Assembly: GCA_028691595.1 (NCBI GenBank)
Contig: JAQUZA010000025.1
Location: 1 to 15,408 of the forward strand
Source of the DNA: Candidatus Rifleibacteriota bacterium
GTDB lineage: Bacteria; Muiribacteriota; Ozemobacteria; Ozemobacterales; Ozemobacteraceae
DNA length: 15,408 nucleotides
Direction of reading: 5' to 3'
Made by a program: the position numbers and the translations under genes. The notes under the pieces are model-generated. The model saw only the letters and a list, made by a program, of their open reading frames with translations. It searched no databases and was not told the DNA's origin. Positions within the stretch are counted from its first letter, which is position 1. The number at the start of each line of letters is the position of its first letter. Positions 6,151 to 13,251 of this stretch are shown here, piece after piece.

Positions 6151-6531
6151 ATGAAGGTTTCCAATGTAAATGTAACTAGAATCTATCAGGACCAGGTAAA
6201 GAAGGCTCAGACAACTAAGCCAGATGGCGAATTCAGCAAATTGATGCAGAATTCCACCAGCAAGGCTGAAACTGCCAACCGAACCTTCCACCCGCCAAGT
6301 GGCGTTAACCCGAACAACCCTGTGTTGTCAGGTGCCCCGGTTGCGCAGGCTGACCCGGTCGATACCATCAAGTTCGCTGCTGAAGTCGTTGCCAGTGAAC
6401 CTGATGTCAGAGCCGAAAAGGTTGACCGTATCAAAAAGCTTTTCGATGCCGGGCAATATAATGTGCCGGTTGAACTGGTCGCTGAAAAGCTCTTTGCTTC
6501 GGGTGCCGTAACCAGATCCTGGGAAGGCTGA
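6151..6531 (+). CDS. flgM: Anti-sigma-28 factor FlgM
   Basis: A 126-residue protein whose C-terminal part matches the FlgM family: VDTIKFAAEVVASEPDVRAEKVDRI followed by FDAGQYNVPVELVAEKLFASG (about 70-118), with the hallmark ..DVRAEKV..I......G.YNV....VAEKL. FlgM binds the flagellar sigma factor in the cytoplasm and is normally exported through the finished hook, releasing sigma-28 for late genes. The N-terminal 70 residues are polar, rich in Asn, Pro and Thr and probably disordered, as expected of an exported substrate; they make the protein longer than the roughly 97 residues of enterobacterial FlgM. ATG 6151 is chosen because AGGAGGA (6141-6147) precedes it ideally; an in-frame TTG at 6085 has no comparable site. 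flgN follows after 7 bases. Tandem promoters lie upstream. Confidence 0.9.
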   Translation: MKVSNVNVTRIYQDQVKKAQTTKPDGEFSKLMQNSTSKAETANRTFHPPSGVNPNNPVLSGAPVAQADPVDTIKFAAEVVASEPDVRAEKVDRIKKLFDAGQYNVPVELVAEKLFASGAVTRSWEG

Positions 6532-6538
6532 CCTTTCG

Positions 6539-7024
6539 TTGAACCCTCAAATTGTCGAACTCAGGGAAATACTTGGCGAAGAGCTGAGTATCTATCAGAA
6601 GCTTTTTCAGTATGCCGGTGATAAGCGAAAGCTGCTGCTCGAAAAGTTTTCGACCGATCTGCAGACTATTGTCACCCAGGAAGAAATCCTGGTTCAGAGA
6701 CTGATAGAACTTGAGCCCCGACGACGTGAATGCGTCTGTGCAATCGCCGGAACTCCTGATGCAAATCTGGATACGGCTGTCGAAAAGATTCCTGAAGCTG
6801 ACAGCAAGTCAGACATCTGGATGATCGGAAGTCAGTTGCGCGACGTGGTTAACGACATTAAGACCGTTAATGAAGAGAACCAGCGCTTGATCGAACAGGC
6901 CCTTGAGTTGACGCAATACTCAGTAAAGCTGATAACCAGAGCGCCTGCCGATGTTACCTATGGTCCTGCCGGCAAAAAGCCGGGGCAGCGGGTGGGGCCC
7001 GCAATAATCGACCGCAAGGCCTGA
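6539..7024 (+). CDS. flgN: FlgN-family flagellar export chaperone
   Basis: A 161-residue, almost wholly alpha-helical protein in the standard place after flgM and before flgK. FlgN binds the C-terminal ends of FlgK and FlgL in the cytoplasm and brings them to the export gate. Long amphipathic helices cover about 1-60 and 93-132. The segment NEENQRLIEQALELTQYSVKLI (111-132) has the N..N..L...AL.....V.L. pattern of the family, followed by a flexible YGPAGKKPG tail that is common in FlgN of non-proteobacteria. The start is TTG, 7 bases after the flgM stop; GGAAGG (6522-6527) inside the end of flgM can serve as ribosome-binding site. Sequence similarity is modest, as usual for this family, so context carries part of the call. 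Confidence 0.85.
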   Translation: MNPQIVELREILGEELSIYQKLFQYAGDKRKLLLEKFSTDLQTIVTQEEILVQRLIELEPRRRECVCAIAGTPDANLDTAVEKIPEADSKSDIWMIGSQLRDVVNDIKTVNEENQRLIEQALELTQYSVKLITRAPADVTYGPAGKKPGQRVGPAIIDRKA

Positions 7025-7032
7025 AAAAATTT

Positions 7033-7090
7033 AAAAATCTTCTCGCAAGCCGGGTAAAAATTGTACCGGCCTGCGGGAAGATTTTTATTT
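7033..7090 (+). terminator. Strong factor-independent terminator after flgN
   Basis: A 21-base stem pairs 7033-7053 (AAAAATCTTC, then TCGCAAGCCGG) with 7066-7086 (CCGGCCTGCGG, then GAAGATTTTT) around a 12-base loop, with one G-U pair and one mismatch on the + strand. The stem ends in a T-rich run (ATTTTTATTT). It begins 8 bases after the flgN stop. The A-rich left arm means it could also stop transcription on the opposite strand. It separates flgMN from flgKL. Confidence 0.88.
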
Positions 7091-7094
7091 GTAC

Positions 7095-7122
7095 TAATGT
7101 CAAAGCTGTAGATCGCCGATAG
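7095..7122 (+). promoter_or_regulatory. Sigma-28-type promoter for the flgKL-fliW-csrA operon
   Basis: GCCGATAG (7115-7122) matches seven of eight bases of the flagellar -10 GCCGATAA. TAATGTCA lies 12 bases upstream (7095-7102) as a partial -35. The flagellin promoter candidate shares TAATGT. It sits directly after the terminator and about 70 bases before flgK, where a late-class promoter is expected. Confidence 0.6.
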
Positions 7123-7175
7123 AGATAATAGGGAAAAATATATTTCCCTGATGACAGTAAAAAAAAGCGTCATCA

Positions 7176-7194
7176 AATAAGGAGGCCGGCGATG
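7176..7194 (+). promoter_or_regulatory. flgK ribosome-binding site, nearly identical to that of flgL
   Basis: AATAAGGAGGCCGGCGATG includes a full-strength Shine-Dalgarno six bases from the ATG. It differs from the flgL initiation region (9244-9262) at only 2 of 19 bases, including a shared CCGGC spacer. The shared part reaches beyond what ribosome binding alone needs, so the two may share translational control. Confidence 0.6.
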
Positions 7195-9192
7195 GCTGGA
7201 ACTTTTTTTGGCCTGCAGATTGGCAGAAGTGGCATATATACACAGCGAAAGGCTATGGAAGTCACTTCGCACAACATTGCCAACGCAAATACCGAAGGCT
7301 ACACAAGACAGCGTGCGGTTGTCTCATCTGCCAACCCTTATATGCTTACCAGTCTGCATACTCCCGTTGCCACCGCTCAGGTTGGCACCGGGGCTCTGGT
7401 CGACCAGATTCAGCAGTTTCGTGATGAATTCATCGATGCCAAAATTACCAAAGAAACTTCTACCCTTGAATGGAAAACTGCTGCTGATGACTTGATGAAA
7501 CAGGTTGAAGCAATTGTGAATGAGCCCGGCACCGCAACCATTCGCGATCAGCTCGATAAATACTGGGCTGCCTGGCAGGATCTTGCCAATGATGCTTCAA
7601 ACAGCTCGTTGAGACAGAATCTTGTCGAAGAAACAGAATCTCTGGTCGGTATTTTCAAGGACATCGACGGGCAACTGCGACGTCTTCAGGGTTCACCGAC
7701 CTGGTGTTCGCAGGGCAGCATCGAAAATCAGATTCAGGATACAGTTAAAGAAATCAATTCGCTGGCCAAAAATATCGCTGATCTCAATGAACAGATTGGT
7801 CGTTCAGAGTCAGCGGGAAATGTGGCCAACGATCTTCGCGATCAGCGTCAGTTAGCTCTTGAAGAACTGGCGGGTCTTATCAATGTCGATTCTTTCTATA
7901 ATCAGAAGGGCGAGCTGACGGTTAACTGCGGTTCTCATACCCTTGTTCAGCACATCGCTTCGAACGATCTTTACATAAGTACTAAAGATGGCGAAAACTT
8001 CAGCACCGTCAGTGGCAGTGTTAACTACCCTGAATTTTCAGACAATGCTGACGTTGCTTCGGCGGTTTTGACTCATACCACCGATCAGCGCAATATCACT
8101 CTTACGGTTTCAAATGTCGCTCAGGCTCATTCTCAGTACTCATTTCTGACTTTTCACCCTTTGACCGGCCCTCTATCAGATTTTGGCATCACCAGCGGCA
8201 GCTTTAATGTAAATGGCCGCGAATTCTTTCTTGACGCTGAAAATACCACCATGCGCGAACTTGCCGGCATGCTCGACTCGGCAAATATCAATCTGAATGC
8301 CGATATTAACGAATCGGGCCAACTGGTACTCGATGCTGCTCAGACCGGTACCGATTACGCTATTAAAACCGCTGATGGCACCAGCAACCTTTTTACAGTT
8401 CTCAATCTTCAGACCAATAAAGAAGCACAGGATGCCAGATTCAGCTTTGGCGACCAGGAATTCGTTTCGGCAAAAAATGATGTTTCAGGCGCAATCGATG
8501 GTGTAACTCTGCTGATAAAAGCAACCGGTGTTGCTAACCTTGATTTGCGCCCCGCAGTAACTGGTGGCAAGCTCAAGGGCCTTCTCGAAGTGCGTGATGG
8601 AAGTCTGCAGACTATTATCAATGATCTCAATAAGCTTGCCTATACGGTTGCCGTCGAAACTAACCAGGTGCATAGAACGGGTTTCGGTCTTGATGGCCAG
8701 ACTGGTTTGAACTACTTCAAGCCTCTTGAATATCTTGATTCAGATAACCCCTATAAGAATGCCATCGAGAACCTCGACCTTGAAGACCACATTCGCAACA
8801 ATCTCAACACCATTGCCGCGTCTGGTGGCACTCTTGAAAACCCTGACGACAGATTGCGCACCTTTAACGGCATGGGCGATGGCTCAAATGCCATCAAGAT
8901 TGCCCAGCTCAAACAGACCAATTTTTTCAACGATGGAAAATCTTCGTTCAACGATTTCTACAACGAAGCTGTGACCAGGGTGGCATCAAAAAGCAAAAGA
9001 TATGAGAGTGAAGTTAGCTACAGCACAAGTCTGTTGTCGCAGCTCGATGCCAAACGGGCAGAATTGTCAGGGGTTTCACTCGACGAAGAACTGGCAAATC
9101 TCATTAAATATCAGCATGCCTATAACGCTGCTGCCAAAGTCATTACCACCGTTGATGAGATGCTCGACAAGATTATCAACGGCATGATCTGA
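7192..9192 (+). CDS. flgK: Flagellar hook-associated protein 1 FlgK
   Basis: A 666-residue hook-filament junction protein exported through the flagellum and placed between hook and FlgL. Residues 2-45 are the conserved N-terminal D0 region (FFGLQIGRSGIYTQRKAMEVTSHNIANANTEGYTRQ is spread over 5-40, with the NIANANTEGYTRQ hallmark). The last about 45 residues hold the matching C-terminal helix (SLDEELANLIKYQHAYNAAAKVI, ending DEMLDKIINGMI). Between lie the D1 coiled segments (about 90-235) and a beta-rich surface region. Residues about 331-410 (FGITSGSFNVNGREFFLD through DYAIKT) look like one module of the type repeated in FlgL: a strand pair, a segment that starts TTMRELAGMLDSANI, then an NGQLVL-like strand. 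The length is at the upper end for FlgK. Ideal AAGGAGG site; first gene behind the sigma-28-type promoter at 7095. Confidence 0.96.
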   Translation: MAGTFFGLQIGRSGIYTQRKAMEVTSHNIANANTEGYTRQRAVVSSANPYMLTSLHTPVATAQVGTGALVDQIQQFRDEFIDAKITKETSTLEWKTAADDLMKQVEAIVNEPGTATIRDQLDKYWAAWQDLANDASNSSLRQNLVEETESLVGIFKDIDGQLRRLQGSPTWCSQGSIENQIQDTVKEINSLAKNIADLNEQIGRSESAGNVANDLRDQRQLALEELAGLINVDSFYNQKGELTVNCGSHTLVQHIASNDLYISTKDGENFSTVSGSVNYPEFSDNADVASAVLTHTTDQRNITLTVSNVAQAHSQYSFLTFHPLTGPLSDFGITSGSFNVNGREFFLDAENTTMRELAGMLDSANINLNADINESGQLVLDAAQTGTDYAIKTADGTSNLFTVLNLQTNKEAQDARFSFGDQEFVSAKNDVSGAIDGVTLLIKATGVANLDLRPAVTGGKLKGLLEVRDGSLQTIINDLNKLAYTVAVETNQVHRTGFGLDGQTGLNYFKPLEYLDSDNPYKNAIENLDLEDHIRNNLNTIAASGGTLENPDDRLRTFNGMGDGSNAIKIAQLKQTNFFNDGKSSFNDFYNEAVTRVASKSKRYESEVSYSTSLLSQLDAKRAELSGVSLDEELANLIKYQHAYNAAAKVITTVDEMLDKIINGMI

Positions 9193-9243
9193 AACAGTTA
9201 AAAAAAAACAAGCAAATCCATAAAACAGGGACAGAAGTTTATT

Positions 9244-9262
9244 AATAAGGAGACCGGCCATG
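9244..9262 (+). promoter_or_regulatory. flgL ribosome-binding site matching that of flgK
   Basis: AATAAGGAGACCGGCCATG matches the flgK site at 17 of 19 bases. The remaining flgK-flgL gap (9193-9243) is A-rich, with no terminator or clear promoter, consistent with a shared transcript. Confidence 0.6.
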
Positions 9263-12200
9263 CGGGTAACTAATCAGTGGATAGTAAATTCGTTTGTCAA
9301 CCAGATAAACAGAAACAATACTGATTTAAGTGATATGCAGATTAAGATCAGTTCCGGTAAGAAGTATATCAGGGCATCTGAAAGCCCTGTCGATAACGCT
9401 CTTACCATGCAGAACAAGGTTGAAATCAATGAAAATAATCAGTTTATCCGCAATATCGATAATGCTAAAGACTGGTATAACAACACTGACGGGGCGATGA
9501 CTTCGATCGAGTCTACCTTGCAGCGGGTGCGTGATCTTGCCGTTGAGGGTGCCAATGATACTCTTGTTCAGCAGGATCGCGATGCCATTGCCAAAGAAAT
9601 CGACGAACTGATGCTGCATCTTGTTGATGTTGGTAATACCCAGATCGCCGGTGAATACATTTTTGCCGGCAACGATGTTAACAGCCGCCCATTTTCGGCA
9701 CTTACCGGCCTTACTCCCGGCTATAACAATGGTGTTGTCACGCACTCTCTGGGTGAAGATCGCCCTGGAGTCAACAAAAACAGCCCGATCGATATTCTTT
9801 ATGATGGTGATGCCAAAAGAATTACTACCGAAATCGAGCGCGGCACAGTAATTCAGAAGAGTATCAATGGTCTCGAGCTGTTTTTCGGCAGCCAGCCTGT
9901 GTCAACGACTCCAACGTTTTCTTATACCCTTCCACCTCTTGAAGAGAGCCTGCCGCTTACTGCCTTGAACTCAGGCCGGGGCGTCCAGGAAGGCACGATT
10001 GTAATAACCGACCACGCTGGAGTGGAACACAAGGTTGATTTGTCGACCGCTCACCGCATCGATGATGTTATCGGCATTATCAACGCTACCGGCTCATTTG
10101 AGGCTGGTATCGAAGAAGTGCCTTCTGATACCGCTGTTTCGTTGGGAATTTATCGCAATGCCGGCTACAGCAATCTTCTGACCGGGCTGTCAGACCCGAA
10201 AATGCTTTCTGAGTTCACCAATCTCACTGATCTGAATGAGGGGCTCGGGCTCAGCGATGGCTATCTGAACATTAACACAAGAGATGGGCGCAATCATCGT
10301 GTTGATGTGTCTGGTGCCAGCACGGTTGCCGATGTAATTGCCAGAATCAATGCCGTAGAAGGCGGAACTGCGCTTGAAGCCAAATTTGACATGATTCACA
10401 AGCGCCTCGAAATCAAAGATCTGACCGGCGGTTCAGGTGAATTTTCAATTACTTCGACCCGAACTCAGCTTTTTGTAAAAGATCTGCCTCCGCATGTAGC
10501 ATCTGATCTTGGCCTGCTTAAAAATGTCGGCTCAGGCAACCAGATTTTCTCAACCTACGACCCGGCAATTGATTCACCGGCTTCGCCTTTGACATTTGCA
10601 AATGGCGAAAAGGGTGTTGAACGCGGTTATATGACGATCACCGGCCGTGATGGGGTGGCAACTGTGCCGCCAGTTGATCTGACCATGGTGACCACACCCC
10701 AGGATGTTATCGATCGCATAAATGCCGCGACTGGCGGCAGACAGACAGCAAGTTTCGATATGGCCAGCGGTAGAATTCTTATCGTCGACAACACCGCAGG
10801 CACAGATGACTTCAAGGTTGAAGAATTTCAGGGCACCGGCGCTCTGGCGATCAGCGAGAATACAACTGTCACCCGCAATCTTGGTCTGCTCAAATCTACC
10901 AGGGGCAACACTATCGTCGGCGAACCTCTGGTAACGAGCGGCCTGCCACTTACCGAAGCAAGTCTTCTTTCAGATATAGTTCCGCCACCTGAAGCTGGTT
11001 TTATGATTATCAGAGGTGCCGATAAACAGCCGGTTGAAGTCGATCTTACCGGTGCCAATACCATTCAGGATGTGCTCAACAGCATTAATGGAACAGGAAA
11101 ATTTAAGGCGATCTGGGATTCGGCTTTGAACAGCTTTGCTGTGACCGATCCGTCGGCGGTTGGTGGTAACTTTGGTCTGACAATTGAAGAACGCAGTAAC
11201 CCAGGTCGCGATCTCGGATTTATCGAGGGAACAAGCAATCAGGTGCCCGGTATCCTTACCGGTGCGCCCATTCACGTGGCTTCTCTGCCAACTATGACCG
11301 GGTCTGTTGATCTTGACCCGATGGTTACCCCCGAAACAGAACTGCAGTCTCTCAATTCGAGCAGGTCTTCAAACCCGGGCGTTAATCTCGGTTACATTCG
11401 CATTACCGACAAAGCCGGCAGGTTTGCCGCCATTGATCTCCGCGGCAGCCAGACGATCGATGATGTACTCGATAAAATCAACAACCCCGAAAACGGCCTT
11501 TACGTAGAAGCCAGAATTAACGCTACCCGTGATGGTATCGAGATTGTCGATAAAAATCATGGTGCCACCGGCAAGCTCGAGGTTATCGACGTAGACAGCA
11601 CTTCTGCAGCTGATCTGGGCATTTCTGGGCGCACTGTCGATCATATTCTGGTGGGCAAAGACCTTGACCCTGCCCTGACCATGAATACCGCCATCTCATC
11701 GTTGCGCGACGGTTCGGTGCCAACCGGCAAGGTCTATGTTCAGAGCGGCAGTTTCTCTGGCGAAATAGATCTCAGCGGCGCAAAAACCGTCGGTGAAATC
11801 ATCGATAAACTCTCAAATACAGATGCCAATTTTAACCTCCAGGCCTGGATCTCAGATGACGGCAAACGCCTTAATCTGACCAACACTGCTGGTGAAGCCT
11901 ATATTAAAGTAAGGGATGTCGGCAGTAGCGGAACCGGGTCGGCCTCGGCTCTCGGCCTGGGCAACACGCCATCGGTGTTTACTTCCCTGATGGATTTGCG
12001 CGACAACCTGCTGCGCAATGATGCAAAGGCAATCTCAGAGATCAGTATCGCCAAAATTGACGAAGACCTTAAAAGGGTGCTCGATCTGCATGCTGAAGTG
12101 GGCAGCAAGACCAATCGCGTCGATGCCTCAAGAGAAAAACAGGAAAATATTACTTTAAACCTAAAGAAAATGCTCTCATCTGTCGAGAATATAGATATGG

Positions 12201-12304
12201 CTGAAGCCATTGTCAGGATGACCGAACTTGAGACAGCTTACCAGGCTGCTCTTCAGGTTGGAGCAAAAGTATTGCAGACGACTTTGATGGATTTTCTCAG
12301 ATAA
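9260..12304 (+). CDS. flgL: Flagellar hook-associated protein 3 FlgL, giant form with tandem surface modules
   Basis: A 1014-residue FlgL; the usual size is about 300-500. FlgL joins the FlgK ring to the flagellin filament. Residues 1-145 are a normal N-terminal D0/D1 (MRVTNQWIVNSFVNQINRN, SSGKKYIRASESPVDNALTMQ, LQRVRDLAVEGANDT, GEYIFAGNDVNSRPF). Residues about 910-1014 are a normal C-terminal half (HAEVGSKTNRVDASREK, NIDMAEAIVRMTELETAYQAAL, ending LQTTLMDFLR). The difference is residues about 232-902: roughly six beta-rich modules resembling the flagellin hook IN motif. The frame is open throughout and base use looks even, so this is not a frameshift fusion. fliW follows after 20 bases. The extra mass should sit on the outside of the junction and probably matches the large outer domain of the flagellin (inference). 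Confidence 0.93.
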   Translation: MRVTNQWIVNSFVNQINRNNTDLSDMQIKISSGKKYIRASESPVDNALTMQNKVEINENNQFIRNIDNAKDWYNNTDGAMTSIESTLQRVRDLAVEGANDTLVQQDRDAIAKEIDELMLHLVDVGNTQIAGEYIFAGNDVNSRPFSALTGLTPGYNNGVVTHSLGEDRPGVNKNSPIDILYDGDAKRITTEIERGTVIQKSINGLELFFGSQPVSTTPTFSYTLPPLEESLPLTALNSGRGVQEGTIVITDHAGVEHKVDLSTAHRIDDVIGIINATGSFEAGIEEVPSDTAVSLGIYRNAGYSNLLTGLSDPKMLSEFTNLTDLNEGLGLSDGYLNINTRDGRNHRVDVSGASTVADVIARINAVEGGTALEAKFDMIHKRLEIKDLTGGSGEFSITSTRTQLFVKDLPPHVASDLGLLKNVGSGNQIFSTYDPAIDSPASPLTFANGEKGVERGYMTITGRDGVATVPPVDLTMVTTPQDVIDRINAATGGRQTASFDMASGRILIVDNTAGTDDFKVEEFQGTGALAISENTTVTRNLGLLKSTRGNTIVGEPLVTSGLPLTEASLLSDIVPPPEAGFMIIRGADKQPVEVDLTGANTIQDVLNSINGTGKFKAIWDSALNSFAVTDPSAVGGNFGLTIEERSNPGRDLGFIEGTSNQVPGILTGAPIHVASLPTMTGSVDLDPMVTPETELQSLNSSRSSNPGVNLGYIRITDKAGRFAAIDLRGSQTIDDVLDKINNPENGLYVEARINATRDGIEIVDKNHGATGKLEVIDVDSTSAADLGISGRTVDHILVGKDLDPALTMNTAISSLRDGSVPTGKVYVQSGSFSGEIDLSGAKTVGEIIDKLSNTDANFNLQAWISDDGKRLNLTNTAGEAYIKVRDVGSSGTGSASALGLGNTPSVFTSLMDLRDNLLRNDAKAISEISIAKIDEDLKRVLDLHAEVGSKTNRVDASREKQENITLNLKKMLSSVENIDMAEAIVRMTELETAYQAALQVGAKVLQTTLMDFLR
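9953..11965 (+). repeat. About six tandem IN-type modules inside FlgL
   Basis: Approximate module starts in FlgL residues are 232, 321, 446, 563, 694 and 808, a period of roughly 90-130 residues. The recurring pattern is: LN.G.G, then G.I.ITD..G....VDLSGA.T, then I.DVI..IN, a variable strand pair, an L.I.D.T.G strand, and a closing DLG(I/L). Examples are VDVSGASTVADVIARINA (348-365), VDLTGANTIQDVLNSING (594-611), IDLRGSQTIDDVLDKINN (725-742) and IDLSGAKTVGEIIDKLS (836-852). The repeats are visible in protein but diverged in DNA, so the expansion is old rather than a recent slippage event. Confidence 0.8.
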
Positions 12305-12324
12305 GTGAAGGAACGACGCAAGGT

Positions 12325-12822
12325 ATGAAGATTTCCACATCGAGATTTGGAAAGATTGAGATTTGCAAAGATGAGATCATCACCTTTGAGGAAGGCCTGC
12401 TTGGATTTGGGGACTACCATCAGTATGTGATACTCAATACCGAAGACGGCAGTCCGTTTCGTTGGTTGCAGTGCGTTGATGACGGAAATCTCGCATTTGT
12501 AATTATCGAACCTCTCAGCTTCATGTTTGAATACGACGTGGAGATTTCTGATTCAGATCAGGAATTTGTGGGTCTGACGCGGGCAGAAGATGTGGTGTTG
12601 TATGTGATCGTGTCTATTCCTGCTAACCCCAGTGATATGACTGCCAACCTTCAGGGCCCGCTGGTTATTAACGCCGCCAATCATAAGGGGCGACAGATAA
12701 TCTCGAGCAACAGCCGACATTCTGTTAAGGTGCGCATTCTCGACGAAATGGAGAAAAGGGCGGCCAAGCTCAAGGAAGTCAATGAGTCTCTCAACCCCGA
12801 TAACAAGGAGGGTGAGGGCTAA
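12325..12822 (+). CDS. fliW: Flagellar assembly factor FliW
   Basis: A 165-residue FliW. FliW binds newly made flagellin and also CsrA; when flagellin is exported, freed FliW inhibits CsrA, so flagellin translation follows export. Family landmarks are in order: ITFEEGLLGF (19-28), FRWLQCVDD (45-53), the acidic strand FEYDVEISDSD (68-78), LYVIVSIP (92-99) and MTANLQGPLVINAANHKGRQII (105-126). The last about 25 residues are a charged extension (EKRAAKLKEVNESLNPDNKEGEG), longer than in many homologues. AAGGAA (12308-12313) is a workable ribosome-binding site. The stop overlaps the csrA start (TAATG), so the two partners are probably made in fixed ratio by coupling. Confidence 0.96.
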   Translation: MKISTSRFGKIEICKDEIITFEEGLLGFGDYHQYVILNTEDGSPFRWLQCVDDGNLAFVIIEPLSFMFEYDVEISDSDQEFVGLTRAEDVVLYVIVSIPANPSDMTANLQGPLVINAANHKGRQIISSNSRHSVKVRILDEMEKRAAKLKEVNESLNPDNKEGEG

Positions 12823-13088
12823 TGCTGGTACTGACACGCAAGATAAACGAAAAAATCATCATCGGTGATGATGTTGAGATTGTTCTCGTGGATATCGGCA
12901 AAGATCAGGTGAAAATCGGGATCAATGCGCCCAGGTCGGTGAAAGTGCACCGCTGGGAAGTTTATGAAGAAATCCAGAAGGAAAACCGCGAAGCCGCTAA
13001 GACAACGTCTCTCGACCCGCTCAAGAGTCTTCCTGCGGATATTCTTAATAAATTCGGAAAAAAAGATAATAAAGTAAAAAACAGATAA
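12822..13088 (+). CDS. csrA: Carbon storage regulator / translational repressor CsrA
   Basis: An 88-residue CsrA, an RNA-binding dimer that blocks ribosome binding at GGA motifs. MLVLTRKINEKIIIGDDVEI is the classical N-terminus, with L4 and R6 conserved, followed by VKIGINAPRSVKVHR. V40, V42 and R44 of the RNA-binding face are present, then a W-E pair and the C-terminal helix. About 25 residues beyond the core (EAAKTTSLDPLKSLPADILNKF onward) form an extension typical of CsrA partnered with FliW, where the C-terminal part contributes to FliW binding. AAGGAGGG (12805-12812) within the end of fliW serves as ribosome-binding site. The likely target is the flagellin message directly downstream, whose leader has GGA motifs (separate entry). 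Confidence 0.96.
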   Translation: MLVLTRKINEKIIIGDDVEIVLVDIGKDQVKIGINAPRSVKVHRWEVYEEIQKENREAAKTTSLDPLKSLPADILNKFGKKDNKVKNR

Positions 13089-13146
13089 AACGCGAGAAAA
13101 TTGAAGAATAAGGAATTTAATTGTCTAAAATCGTCGAGAATCAGGT

Positions 13147-13175
13147 TAATGTTCGTTAACTCCAGTTTCCGATGA
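13147..13175 (+). promoter_or_regulatory. Candidate sigma-28-type promoter for flagellin
   Basis: TAATGTTC (13147-13154), 13 bases, then TCCGATGA (13168-13175). The -10 keeps the CCGAT core, and the upstream box shares TAATGT with the flgK promoter. Spacing is one base longer than at flgK and flgM, and both boxes are imperfect, so this is less certain than the other two. It lies about 75 bases before the flagellin start in the 163-base gap after csrA. Confidence 0.42.
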
Positions 13176-13215
13176 TATGTGTAGATGGGGAAAAAAAGAA
13201 GCTTCGAAGCTCAAA

Positions 13216-13244
13216 ACGGATTGAATCCCCGAAAGTCATGGAGG
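13216..13244 (+). promoter_or_regulatory. Two candidate CsrA-binding sites in the flagellin leader
   Basis: Two ANGGA motifs, ACGGA (13216-13220) and ATGGA (13238-13242), lie 22 bases apart. The second overlaps the flagellin Shine-Dalgarno GGAGG (13240-13244), 7 bases before the ATG. This is the layout of the B. subtilis hag leader, where a CsrA dimer bridges two sites and blocks the ribosome. A 12-base palindrome (13200-13211, centre TTCGAA) lies just upstream and may shape the leader. The first GGA can pair with ATCC downstream, which would put it in a stem rather than a loop, a point against it. Confidence 0.45.
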
Positions 13245-13251
13245 CAAACCT

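Noticed and set aside
9953..11965. Possible DNA tandem array or recent internal duplication in flgL
   Set aside because: The modules recur only at protein level; the bases of corresponding segments differ widely, so this is neither a CRISPR-like array nor a recent expansion.
13121..13159. Twelve-codon mini-ORF (TTG start, LSKIVENQVNVR) with AATAAGGAA upstream, in the csrA-flagellin gap
   Set aside because: It has a good ribosome-binding site, but it is very short and overlaps the proposed flagellin -35 region, so a flagellin transcript starting near 13183 would not contain it. Kept only as a possible leader peptide on csrA read-through RNA.
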